Positions 50,601 to 61,562 of a stretch of 64,000 nt of DNA are shown piece by piece. Both the position numbers and the translations under genes were made by a program. Below the pieces are notes generated by a model that did not search any database, was not told the DNA's origin, and saw only the letters and a list, made by a program, of their open reading frames with translations. The stretch comes from Antitrichia curtipendula (Eukaryota; Streptophyta; Bryopsida; Hypnales; Leucodontaceae): the NCBI GenBank assembly GCA_951230915.1, contig OX579634.1:14472725-14536724 (forward strand), given 5' to 3'. How positions within the stretch are numbered: position 1 is the stretch's first letter; each line of letters opens with the position of its first letter.

Positions 50601-50804
50601 TGTCTGGATAGCCATGAGGTGATTGACTTCAAAGGCAAGGTGGTCGAGTTGCATAGAAAAATATCACGCCTCAAATCCAAGATCACAACACAAGATATTT
50701 TATTCCAAGATATCCAACAGGAGGTGCAAGAAATTAAAGTTGACATTAGAAGTAAGTTTAAGGACTTGAAAACTACAATCTCCAAGAAGAGTAGTTGGTG
50801 GTGA
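50586..50804 (+). pseudogene. Short coiled-coil frame, repeat remnant
   Basis: A frame of about 72 codons encodes a heptad-rich peptide (VVELHRKISRLKSKITTQD, then QEVQEIKVDIRSKFKDLK). Its C-terminal half resembles the frame at 301-501. It sits directly after a GTCCGCC-type array, as that frame sits before one. It is probably a remnant of the element family that makes up this island. Confidence 0.3.
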
Positions 50805-50819
50805 TACGCAGTTCTCAAC

Positions 50820-51376
50820 TATTGCGTCAAATAGTAATATGACCAAGACTTTATATTTGTACAACATGTACTAGAGTTTGGTGCATCCATAGTCGTTCCC
50901 ACTTGAAGAGGATGAGTTTTCTTGAGGAGGCTTCATGATTGTCCTAATTTTAGTAAATTTGAAAGTAAAGAGAATTACAAAGTTGTGTGTGTCGTTTTCA
51001 TCCTTTTCAATAATAATTGCAATATAAAAAGTTTCAAAACCACAAGTTCACAATTGATTTTCTGAAATTTACTAGTACAAACTACCAAGTTGTCATCCAC
51101 CTGCACATCCGTTGTTTGTTATCTGCTAGCAAGATTGCCATCTACCAGCCTGTCCGCCAATATGTTTGCCAACTTGTCTGCCAATATGGCTGCCAACCTG
51201 GCCACCCACAAGTCTATAGTCCGCCACGTCTGTTTACCTCATGTTAATTTTTTTTTACTATGGTTTAATTAGTTTTTTTCATCTTTGATATAACATCCAC
51301 TACGTCCAAAATTTGGACATGATTTTTTCCAGGACATTGGTTTGTCAACTCTAGATCTAACTCCATGGCCTCCTTT
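50820..51376. repeat. Intergenic DNA and third GTCCGCCA-type array
   Basis: About 51100-51240 shows CATCCACC, TGTCCGCCAATAT and TTGTCTGCCAATAT words in tandem (about 20-bp spacing). CGTCCAAAATTTGGACATGA follows at about 51305. No gene is supported. Confidence 0.5.
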
Positions 51377-52464
51377 TACTAGTAGAAAATGATGTCCATA
51401 TCAACAAAAAATCATCAAATTTTTGTTGAATTGGACACTGTATTGACTATTTTCACAAGTTTTTGTTGATTTGGCACAAGGTAACAAAATGGTTACAACT
51501 TTTTGTTAATTTTGGTAGTACAACGTCCAAATCAACAAAACAATCAATATTTTTTTGTTCATTTAGACTTACAAAAGTTTTAAATAAGTTTTTGTCATTT
51601 AGGCAGTGTTTAAATCTCCACGGTTCATTTCTATGTACAATTTTAATTTAATTTTAAAGTTAATCATTCACAATTTTGTGTTTTATTAACTCGGTAGACT
51701 TTGATGATCGTTTTGGCACAGTAAAATATGTTTTTTTTTTGAAAAAATTTGAACTAAGAAAAGGTAGAAAATTAAGCTAAATTTCACCTCCAAAAATACG
51801 TTTGAGATTTAAAGTCTCTAATCAAAAGTTATGGACAAAATTCAGAGAAGGATTGAAATGGACTTTTTCGTTGACATTTTTAAACCCCCTCTCTAAATTC
51901 TGCTCATAACTTTTGATTTAAGACTCTAAATACCAAATGTATTGTTGGAGGTGAAATTTATCTTGATTTTCTAACTTTTTTTAGTTCAATGATTTTTTTA
52001 AAAACGTATTTTACTATGTCAAAATGATCACCAAAGTCTATTGTTTTTACAAAACAAAGGAAAAACATATGCATTAACAATATAAAGGTAATTTAAATTT
52101 CATTTTAATCATGAACTTCTTTAAGTAGCTCAATGGTTTAGAGCCTTGGACTTCAACCATGAGGTTCAAGGTTTGAAACCCCTTGGTGATGGCCGCCTGT
52201 GTGGCAGGGTTGTCTAGGTGGCTTGCTTGCATGGCATTTTAATGTGCGTAGGTGGCATTGCCACATGGCACCTTCTAATTGGTTGGTGTCGATAATTTAA
52301 AATTAAATTTTTTTTTTGTACTTGTCCAAATCAACAAAAAAATTAACAAGTTTTTGTTGAATAGTGTCCAAGTCAACACGTCCAAATCAACATAAAACTG
52401 ACAGACCAAATCAACACTTATTTGTCTATTTTTTGTTGATTTGGACAAAGATTTTCTACTAGAG
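51377..52464. mobile_element. CACTA-like non-autonomous element (boundaries tentative)
   Basis: The left tip is TACTAGTAGAAAATGATGTC. The right tip, reverse complemented, is CTCTAGTAGAAAAT followed by CTTTGTCC. Both are one base from CACTAGTAGAAAAT. Near each end the words TTTTTGTTGATTTGGAC and its reverse complement are repeated several times, like the subterminal repeats of CACTA elements. The first 470 bp duplicate 47036-47515. No 3-bp target duplication is visible, so either a tip has mutated or the true right end is the CACAAGTAGAAAA tip at 53399. There is no transposase. Confidence 0.45.
52124..52185 (+). repeat. tRNA-like segment (possible SINE head)
   Basis: TAGCTCAATGGTTTAGAGC resembles a tRNA D-arm/box A. 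After an anticodon-like GGACTTCAACC comes GGTTCAAGGTTTGAAACCCC, a box B-like T-arm. Acceptor stem pairing is poor and the anticodon stem has a mismatch, so this is not a functional tRNA. A tRNA-derived SINE or a tRNA pseudogene is likely. Confidence 0.45.
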
Positions 52465-53090
52465 AACATTTGTGCTATTCATGAATTTGATTCCATCCAC
52501 AAATCTGGTTGGCGAAGGTTTATCTTCACCATATCCACTATTCTCTTCATCCAATAGAAAGTCGTATATGTCTCTACCAATGCCTCCAAACTCTTCAGTG
52601 CTCGAGTTGGAGCTACAATACCTTTCATCATGCGAATTATATATGTTGTTCTTGGCATCTCTTTCAAGCGGGTGAGTCCTATCATCCTCACCTTCCAAAT
52701 CGGACCCCGCCTCGAACTCTACATTGTCATAGTACCACTTCTTCTCGTCCTTCGATGCGGCCACGACTTTGGAATTGGTGTACACCAAATTTGTTGTCCT
52801 CTTTGTCATCAACTTGTTCCGAGATTTGTTGTGAACATAAGAGTAGCCACTCAACTTTCGTTCACATGGAGATGATGATACCGGTTGGACCAATATCCTC
52901 TTGGCAATTGGAGCAATGAGCTTCCTACATGCACCCTCAAAATCCCACCAAGCGTGTGTCGACAACATTTGTTCATCAAGCTTCAACATGTTGTGGAACA
53001 GAGGTTCCTTGTGTTGAAAGGCTTAAATTCTTTCACCACCTTCGCGTACTCTTTAGGGTCACATATTTTCATTATAACACGGCATCTTGA
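52459..53090 (-). pseudogene. hAT transposase C-terminal fragment
   Basis: On the minus strand, 52989-52459 encodes a peptide with WWDFEGACRKLIAPIAKRIL, then QPVSSSPCERKLSGYSYVHN and KSRNKLMTKRTTNLVYTNSK. This is the hAT family C-terminal dimerisation domain (the A-x-R-x-L-x-QP-x-SSSPCER core). An acidic tail follows. Upstream, about 53010-53068, another phase reads DPKEYAKVVKEFKPFNTRN, also typical of hAT proteins, so a frameshift and an in-frame stop separate them. Only the last part of the transposase remains; the rest is absent upstream. It is a dead remnant. Confidence 0.8.
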
Positions 53091-53249
53091 TCATCAACTA
53101 GTTGTTTATCGTAAAGAAGGAAAATTAAAAAAAAAAATTGCCACATGGCAATTAAATTGCCATTAAGTTGCTACGTGGCAGGGTGAGTTTTGTTTTTGAT
53201 TTTTTGTTTTTTTGTTTCTTTTTTTAAAAAAAATAATTTAAAAAAAATG

Positions 53250-53399
53250 GGACCAAATCAACAAAAAAATCAATACTTTTTTGTTAACAATTGGTCAATT
53301 GCCCAAATCAATAAGTTCATCCTAACAAAAAAGATCAACACTTTTGTGTTAAATTTTTATTAATCTGGTCACTATTTTTTCTACTTGTGCTGGATAGAA
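53250..53399. repeat. CACTA-like terminus with subterminal repeats
   Basis: On the minus strand the segment begins CACAAGTAGAAAAAATAGTG, a CACTA-type tip. Repeated CCAAATCAACAAAAAA and TTTTTTGTTAA words follow, matching the subterminal words of 51377-52464. It may be the right end of a larger element beginning at 51377 or an orphan end. Confidence 0.45.
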
Positions 53400-55800
53400 T
53401 TATTGTAGGGTTATTATAATTTATATAAACTAGCTTAACCCATGCATAGGATTAAAAAAATAAAACTTAAAGAGAATAAATTTTATAAAATAAGTATTGA
53501 AAATTTTAAATTTATCAAATAGAAAGTAAATTTAGGTCTTCAGAAGGTAGTTCCATGTAGAATCGCCTTGGTGATAATAAACATACAAACAAACAAGATT
53601 GAAAAAGAAGCCAACATCAAAGATAAGGTGGTATGATTTAAGGTATTATTTGAGAGATATTCAATGATTAGTTGTGTTATATTCATTGATTTGTTCACTA
53701 AACTATTCATTTCACCATGGTATGCATCTACTATAGCATATATAAAATAGACCATGTAACTTTGTTATTATTATGGTCAACCAAATCCATATTTGAACTT
53801 TGTGATTAAATTTTTTTTAATAATTTCTAATGAAAATAATGTTAAATTTCAATTTATAAATCCAAAGTGTATAAATAACATATATTATAATTGCTTCTTT
53901 AAAGACTTCCTAATTGTTTTATAAGCACATGGCTCATTGGCATGGCTTCTTATTTACAGGTTGAAGAAAAAAATTCTTTATAGTAAAAGTTGAGAATGTA
54001 AAGCTAAAAATGTAAAATGCAAATTGTAGAATAATTGTGTCAATGTATTAATTGTTTTTAGATTATACTTTGTAGCAGCTCATTCAAAAATTCCATAATG
54101 ATAAATTGTTGTCATTTCCTACCAAAAAAAATTTGACATGTATTCATCAATTTTAAATTTGGGATCATATGTTTTTAAAGTAAGTCTAGTGTTAATATTA
54201 GAAACCTACAACCTTCTCAATCACAAAAGAGTTTATATTTAAATAATCATCTTACTACTTTTAATCACAATACTATCTAATACTAATAAACTTCACCCAA
54301 ATTTTGATGAATTTTGAGTTTCTTTGGAGATGTTTTAGATAATTTCATCCAATTTTTTTCATTTTTTCCTAGTGTATTTGGTAGCCACTATCAAAATGAG
54401 GTAAAATTTGGCAAAATTTAAAGCTACTCTAACTTGATCAAAAGTCCAAAACACACACTTTTGGATATTTCATAAATCAAAGTCAACCTCACATCTTAAA
54501 GCATGAGCAAACCATAGGACTCAATCATTAGTAAAATTGCTCCACCCTTTCATTTCCAATAGCCATTTCTAATTGAATATTCTAGATTTATTAGTAAATT
54601 TATAGAAATATGCTACATTTGACGCATTTTTGTCTAATTTTCACAAATTGGTACCAAATATAATAGCAAATTGGCTCATATGCTCCTTCAATGAAATTAG
54701 CCCAAAAAATCCCTCTTAGCCAAATTTAGAGCCATTTACACAAACAAATTTCACTAATGAGACTTAAATTCCCTACATACTTTGTGAGTGCACGCACTTG
54801 GCCTAGCACCGAGGATTAAACCCATGCAAATCATACTTTGATAGTGATACTTGGCAATAAAAACTTGGAGCTATTTTAGGTGCCAAAAATTGCAACATTT
54901 ACTTGTAGAAATCTCTAAAACTAGGTCTTGTGTAAATTTACATTGCATTTCATGCATTTTAAAAAGTGTCAAAGTTGTAGAAATATACCAATTTACCACC
55001 TAACCCTTTACCACCTAATCCCGTTTTCTAATTTTTGTACATGGACAAGGATTTGATATGGGTACCCAAAAAGATTGTTTTACTAAAACATTGTTATTTT
55101 AAAACTCATTTAATGTGTCCTAGAAATTATATTTTTTCACTTTACATGAATTTAATGACAAATTCATGAAAAATTTATAATACTCCATCCAAAATACTAA
55201 TACATTGTTGAGCAAGAAAATTTGAACAATTTTAGTGTTCCATTTTTTTCCTTTGTTCCTCAAAAGGAATATTGTCCTAGGTCTACATACATTTGAGACA
55301 AAAGGAACAATCTCGAATACCAATTTATAGCAAAGTAGTTCATAAATATGAAATCTAGCTATTTAAAGCAATGTTTGAGTTATATCTATATTTGATTTTA
55401 ACTCTTAATTTGATGAATTGATATATTTTCTTATTTATAAGAACTTTAAAAGATCACATATTTTTACACAATTTTAAAAGACTATAATTTTACAACATCT
55501 TTGTCATATAAACAAATGATATACACAAATACAAACTAATTAAGGTGACCAACTATTTTTTTAAATTGAAAACCTTATATACATAGTAATAATGTTTACA
55601 ACACCATGTAATTTTTGTAATTTTCCAATATTTTTTTCATTTTCAGAAGGATATTTTAATAAAGTCCGGAGAATCCAGGAAGGGATACCCTGATCAGACC
55701 ATTGCCCACATGTTTGCTTAAATCTATGAGCAAATCCATTATTTATCTCACATTCATTAGCTTGGTCATAAAGGTATATATATGTTGTCCTTCAAAGATT
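53400..55800. other. AT-rich intergenic DNA, nothing recognised
   Basis: Only short frames occur. No transposon ends, RNA genes or coding signals were found by eye. Confidence 0.6.
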
Positions 55801-57371
55801 CAAGTATCACGTAAGATGTATTAGATAACCGATGAGCAGCGCTAGTGGTGAACATGTTATCATACACAATCGGTTGTACATTTTTCAATCACAGCCTTTG
55901 ATTTTCATGATCCAAGGGTGTAGGAAGCAAGTCGAAAGGAAAGAAGGTTATGAGTTGCAACTTGTAAATGGTAGTGGTGACGGGTTGCCAATGGGACAAT
56001 GCCACATTAGCATTGAAAAATCAACAACCGGTTGGTTATGAATGAGAAGTCATTCGAACAAAACATGACGAAGCTTATTTGTTCATCATCCGAAATTTGG
56101 ACTTGGGAGCAATTAGGTTTGGACTTTGGAGAGCACTCAGGGGTTTAAGGGAATTGCCTTTTTCAGATAAGGGTTTTAGCCACAATTCAGTCTGTAGCCG
56201 GATTTTGATGGTGACGACGTTGCTGTCCAGAACTCAACTTGTGCATGACACAGAATCGGTCCAGCCTCTCCAAAGAAAAGGGTTTAACATATATCCAGTT
56301 CCTGTGTCGTTTTCACTGTCCTCTGCACTTTGACGTACGCAAATTTCGTCAAAGAATTGGAGTTGTTTCTGGCTCTCCGATCCTCCTACAGAAAGGCAAA
56401 GGTGCAGCTAGATATCTCATCCGCGAATTTCGATACTAACAGCTTCATTTCCACTTGATCCAATCAGTCAAACCCAAGTGGGTTTATCAACAATAATTCT
56501 CATTGACACTACTAACACCCCTGCTGCCCAGCCTTTGAAAGATCCAAATTTGCGCCTGACACGACAAACACGAGAATTAGCGGCACCATGCCGTGCCGGT
56601 GGCACCCTCCGTCTGCCGCCTCCATCCAGTAGAAATGACAAATCCAGGCTACTGTAGGTGCAAAGATAACTTCCAGTTTTCCACATGCTCTAGGATCAGC
56701 AGCCATGATCTGCACCGTCTTGCAATGCAACGGACTCCATTGCGCAAACATGTCCAGATCTTTGATTTCATCTCCGAGGCTCTGAATTTTCGGGACAGCA
56801 ACTCTGGGACTCTGGGTATATCACCGACGCTCGCGACTGAAGCCGAAGAAACAGGATACGCAGAAGAAAGAATCTTATCAGCATTATGATGAAGAATTCC
56901 AAAGATAAGAACAGCATACACATGGACATCAGGAATTCAGGGGATTCACTGGCATTTTCTCATCCGGTTTTGCAGAGAGAGAGGTCACTAATAATACTCC
57001 AAGATTCTTCGGGAAGCAGCAGATTGGGGACCACTGTTGCCGCATCACCAGCATACATTTATCACTTCCTTGGAGTTTCGCAAGAAACTGTAATTGAAGA
57101 GTTGGGCAACTTCACTTGAACTCCGTCACTCCAGGGCAGGCACTACCCAGTTTGACCTGAGAGCTCCAGCGGTGAATCGTGCAGTAATCGTCAAGACAAA
57201 ACAGAATCTCAAGTATGAGGTAATCTGAATACTGAAACAGTAGTAATTTAGTCCAATCTAAATTCACAAACCAAATTATTACTCAATATCTAGATTCAAG
57301 ATGATATACACACATTACTCATTTTCATTACTGAATTCGCAATCTTCAAAATCACATTGATTCAATGAAGT
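55801..57371. other. GC-richer intergenic stretch with overlapping frames
   Basis: Composition rises and several overlapping frames of 65-100 codons exist on both strands between 56.1 and 57.1 kb. None has a recognisable motif, and neither strand gives a convincing spliced protein. It could be a decayed gene or a non-coding transcript. I cannot support a gene call. Confidence 0.35.
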
Positions 57372-57615
57372 AATGTAAAGTCTCCATTCAGCATACAGTA
57401 ATGGAGAGGTTCCAGTCACTGTACGAGTTTTCACACGGAGCCCAGCTTTGTGCTCGGTGTGAAACTATCTTTTGACATTTAACGCAAAGTAAGTGTGAAA
57501 ATTTTCAGATAGACCAAGTTTCTAAATTGTTGTAGGAAAAGCCAGGCTCAAAGTTCACGTGTATGGTGAGTGGGAACCTCTCTTACTATATGGTGAATGG
57601 AGAGCGACTCTACGT
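57372..57615. mobile_element. MITE A, copy 2
   Basis: The left end GTAAAGTCTCCATTCAGCAT continues ACAGTAATGGAGAGGTTCCA. The right end, reverse complemented, reads GTAGAGTCGCTCTCCATTCA then CCATATAGTAAGAGAGGTTCC. These ~40-bp inverted ends match the left end of the element in the kinase intron (6670-6921). The ~165-bp interior contains AGTGTGAAAATTTTCA-type words and has no coding capacity. No target duplication was found. Confidence 0.7.
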
Positions 57616-59918
57616 TTTTTACAGCATACGGTAGCAATACCTCTTTGAATATAGATTGGCTACTGTTGCTTTTCAATACTACCTTTCTGTCAACACGGAA
57701 TTGAACCAATATCGAAATATTGGACTCTATTTACTGGTTCGTTTTCAGTGAAAAAAGTTGGATTTGCCTGCCGCAACAAGAATTTATTCCATCAAATCTT
57801 GGGTAATTTGTGTAGAATTAGATGCTAGATGCCCTCCGCAAGTTGCTCCTGGTGGTCCTGCGAAGTAATAAGTTTTTTCCGTGCTCCTCGGTTCGTTCCG
57901 TTGTCTCCATATCCACCACGGTAATTGAATCCAGTTTGGACCGGGTCTCCAGGAAAAATTGAATCGGAAAAGACTATTTCAGGCCACTCCCGTGCTGTCT
58001 CCTGATCAAGAGCTCAATGCCGCCGTGACCCCGGCAAACCCAAGGTCTGACCATCCAAAGACCTGGTAATGTGGCAAGATTATCTCACACATTGTTCAAC
58101 CTAGTCAGTGGAGAAGGAGCCGCTCGAGTCACCCGACTTCAGTTTGGAGAATCATACAGCGGCATCGCCAATTCCAAAATGCCTTGACGCAGAGAAAAGG
58201 ACGCCAATCTCTTTTTGAGATTTGCGTGAATCAAGGAGCTGTTGTCAAGGAGCTGTTACCAAGGAGCTGTCTCTAAGAGCAAGGTGAGGGACACCAAGAC
58301 AACATATCTCTATTGGAGGGCGGACTTCCCCGCTCCTAGAATCGACCAACACCTTGCATAAACAGATTAAAAAAAAAAATGGAAATTTGATGTGAAAGAG
58401 TGCGCCACTGTTGCAAGAGGAAAATTAGAATTCGTTGGCCAGAAAAAAAATTCCGGGGAGGATCATGAAGAGCAGGGGAGGACAATTCCGACTCGGAATG
58501 GAAGGTCAGTCTTACTAGGAGACAGGCTCTATCCTTTGTAGACTTTGTAGACTAAAAACTGAATTTGATTTCACGAGTCTTTCATGCCTTGATGGCCACT
58601 CACTCATCAAATGGGTAACCCTTGGGAGGCTGGGAGAAACCAAAATCAAGGCCAAACGGGCCCAAATATCGAGAGAAAAAGTGATCAGAATTGCCTGATT
58701 AGCCTGATTGCCCCGATAGATCTGCTAAATTTGGAGATTGGGGGGCGGGGGTAGGTTACAAAGACTAAGATTCCCGAGGAACCAACCCCAGGGTCCGAAT
58801 GATGTTTCATGACCGGCAACCATGTGGGAGCCTTGCCCGGCCCTGGCGGTGGGCGCTTTTGGCTCCATTAGCCCTGCTGCCCTTTGCTTGCCTTTGTGTC
58901 CCCTTTCCCCCTTCCCTTTCGCCGCTCTCCCTCCGTCACATGCAGACGGATTGACCATCTCTTCCTTATTATAGCCTGGAAAAAGCAAAGGAAAATGGGC
59001 ATTACAGTAATGGAAAAGAACAGAGTAATCAATGGTTTTGCTGTTCTCGAAACAAGCGTTGCATTTGGATATGATAGTCATAAAATATGTGTGCGACTCA
59101 CTGTGAAACGCTTGGGCCAACGGAAATCATGTACGTAACTACCTTCATGTCTGTCAGAGCATGCACGGTCTCGGAAGGGGAGGGAACTTGTGAGCTAATC
59201 AACTGCAACGGCGGAAGCACAATCTGGGGCTCTGGAAAGAGTAGAGTACTAGTAGAGAAAGCAGATCATCACACTCCCGGCATTGAAGGGTAAAGAAAGT
59301 ATAAACCTTGAGCATGTAAAAAAGTATAAACCTTAGTACACAGAGCTGCAGCTAGCAGCTACACTAATCCATCCTATCCTTTGGGCAATAATTTAACCCA
59401 TCAATTTTTGCTGTAGTCCAGTGAAACCAACCATGCCAAAATTACGCATGAGCATCGTCTTGTGAACTAGTCTGTGCACCTGTACCACTACTCCTTTCTT
59501 CTGAATTCAATCAAACAGACCTGAGAACGTGTTGAATGTCGTACCATCAAAATCCTGTGTAGCTTAATCACTGTGTTCGAAAAGAATTACATATATACAT
59601 CGTCATGTGTTCGGTGTTGTGGTCTACCCAAAAAAAAACGACACCTTAAATTACAGGATATCTACAAATGTGCCATCGCCACCCAATCCATGTCCATCTC
59701 CAAACTCGTACCCCTGAAGTAATGTACAATATTGATGGCGTCGGTCGTCTACACATGGGCTTAAGCGCACCACCGCGTGGTTGCAACAGCCAGCAACTGG
59801 AGGATCATTCACCATTTTTCTTTTCTTTTTCATGTGTACAGATTGTGTGCGTGATCCTTTCGCGTCTCGCTTGTTGCAACGCCGGAGATGATGATGACGT
59901 TGGTGGCTCGCCAGTCAG
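57616..59918. other. Intergenic DNA and NAC 3' flank
   Basis: No gene was recognised. A minus-strand frame of 131 codons at 58725-59120 is GC-rich but lacks any motif. A short triplet repeat lies at 58231-58270. The final few hundred bases should hold the NAC 3' untranslated region. Confidence 0.45.
58231..58270. repeat. Three tandem copies of CAAGGAGCTGTT
   Basis: TCAAGGAGCTGTTG, TCAAGGAGCTGTTAC and CAAGGAGCTG lie head to tail with a 14-15 bp period. Confidence 0.75.
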
Positions 59919-61562
59919 CTAGCAAGCCCAGAGAATTTCATGGCCGAGGCTCGCGTCCACGACGGGCGCCGTCACGTCGGAGAGACGGTACTTGAAGTTG
60001 AAGAGATGCACATTCTCGCCGCTGCTGCAGAGGCTCCCAGTCAAGCTGGAGAGGTCGCCCGTGTTGGAGCTTTCGTTGTCGTAGAGCGAGGTGACCTCCC
60101 CTGGCCAGACACTGTAGTCAAGCACCATCTTCTGCGCGCTCTGCGCTTCGTCCTCGCATGACGCCGGCTCCGTCTTGGGGCGCAAGCGGAAATTACTCGC
60201 TGGATTGAAAGCTTGCTGGTTGTTGAACCTTGACATGTTCATGCTCATGCTCGATTCGAACATGGGGTAGGACACTTTCGACACTATGGTGTTCAAGCCG
60301 CCGACGATGTTGTTGCTGTTGTGATTGTTGTGGTTGTTGTGATTCTCCGGGTGTGCAACCCACGACATGATCCCATTTTGCACTAAATCCTTGTTGTGGT
60401 GTTGTGGCGACTCGTGATGAAAGTCTGGGACGCAGTTGTAGCACGACATCTGCTCCGTGCCTGCGCAAGTCTCGCAGTCCGTGCCTTCGTCTGTCGTGAC
60501 GGTGGGGTTCGGGGAATTGTCCATCATCGCGGCTGCGGGTGGTAACGACGACCTAAATGCATCCTCCAGCTGGTACGATCCCATGGCCTGGCGAAGGCGC
60601 GCGTCGGAGAACAGGAAACTCCGTTTGCCGCCTGAGCTTTTCTGGAAAATGCGACACACCACCCACTCGTCCTGCACAAAAGAATGTCGAACGAATTAGA
60701 CATACCCTAATGCCCTCAAGAACCAATTTAGCTGATCAAAAACGAAAGTTTTTGTGACCAGAATCAATGCACACATTGAATGCATCGATCGAAAAGCAAA
60801 CAAACATTTCAAAGAAAGAAAGGGGAAACATGCAGAATCGGAAACCTCCCCCTGCGAAATGTCCCTAATGGATTGATTTTGCGATGAGGAAGAGCAGGAA
60901 ATGCTGAGGAAATGGCAATTTGCTGTATCATACCTTGTTGACGCGAGGCAGAGGATGTCCGCCATCGCCTTCTAGCCGATACTCATGCATGATCCAGTTT
61001 GTCTTCTCGCCCTTGGGCGCACGGCCGCGGTAGAACACCAGCGTCTTCTTCATGCCCACCAGATGCGCCTGCGGTCGATGCGCCACGACGTCACGGTCCT
61101 TGCCCGTCGCTTTCCAGTAGCCCGCGTCCGTGGCGCGGTTCGTGCGCATGCCGGTGGGGTACTTGCGGTCACGAAGGCTGAAGAAATACCATTCCTTCTC
61201 CCCCATTTTCGCTTTCTCTGCATCACACCGCAAATCCGTCTCCATCAGTCCCCAACTCCCGTCTCCCGCATGTGAAAGAATATACATACAATCGCATGCG
61301 CAAACACACAAGTATGAGATGAAATTGCACCAGGAAGGTCCCACGGCTCGCATTTGTTGAGGTCCACTTCCGCAATGGCGCGAACGGCGAAGCTGCCGTC
61401 CAGCACCTTCTTGGTGAGGTAGTAGCCCACCAGCTCCTCGTCTGTGGGGTGGAAACGAAAGCCCGGCGGCAGAAAAGGCTCCCCCTGTTGCTGCTGTTGG
61501 TGCTGGTTCGGATGCTGCTGCTGCTGCTGGTTCTCCTCCTGAAGACATGTAGATGCAGCCAT
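59919..61562 (-). CDS. NAC-domain transcription factor, NAM/CUC-like
   Basis: Three exons on the minus strand, 61562-61331, 61217-60934 and 60671-59919, give 422 residues. Phases agree and introns are GT-AG at positions usual for NAC genes. A Gln-rich N-terminus (11-26) precedes the NAC domain (about 29-190): [90 protein letters not shown] and [17 protein letters not shown]. All five subdomains are complete. The C-terminal activation region is Ser/Asn-rich with an Asn/His tract ([11 protein letters not shown]) and a WPGEV motif. The QKSSGGKR end of the domain and an EQMSCYN motif in the C-terminus point to the NAM/CUC group, whose angiosperm members have EHVSCFS there, encoded by the miR164 site. 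NAC proteins dimerise and bind DNA in the nucleus to control development. The specific orthologue is uncertain. Confidence 0.93.
60435..60455 (-). other. NAC region aligned with the miR164 target site
   Basis: The codons for EQMSCYN occupy the position where angiosperm NAM/CUC genes encode EHVSCFS within their miR164 target. The RNA here matches the usual target at about 13 of 20 positions, with central mismatches, so regulation by miR164 is unlikely. The peptide motif is nevertheless partly conserved. Confidence 0.45.

Noticed and set aside
52124..52185. A functional tRNA gene
   Set aside because: The acceptor stem does not pair, the anticodon stem has a mismatch and the T-arm box departs from consensus.
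47036..53399. A complete autonomous CACTA element
   Set aside because: The tips face in inconsistent directions, no 3-bp duplication was found and no CACTA transposase is visible; the only transposase trace is hAT.
60435..60455. A functional miR164 target site in the NAC gene
   Set aside because: Only about 13 of 20 positions match, including mismatches in the central region needed for cleavage.
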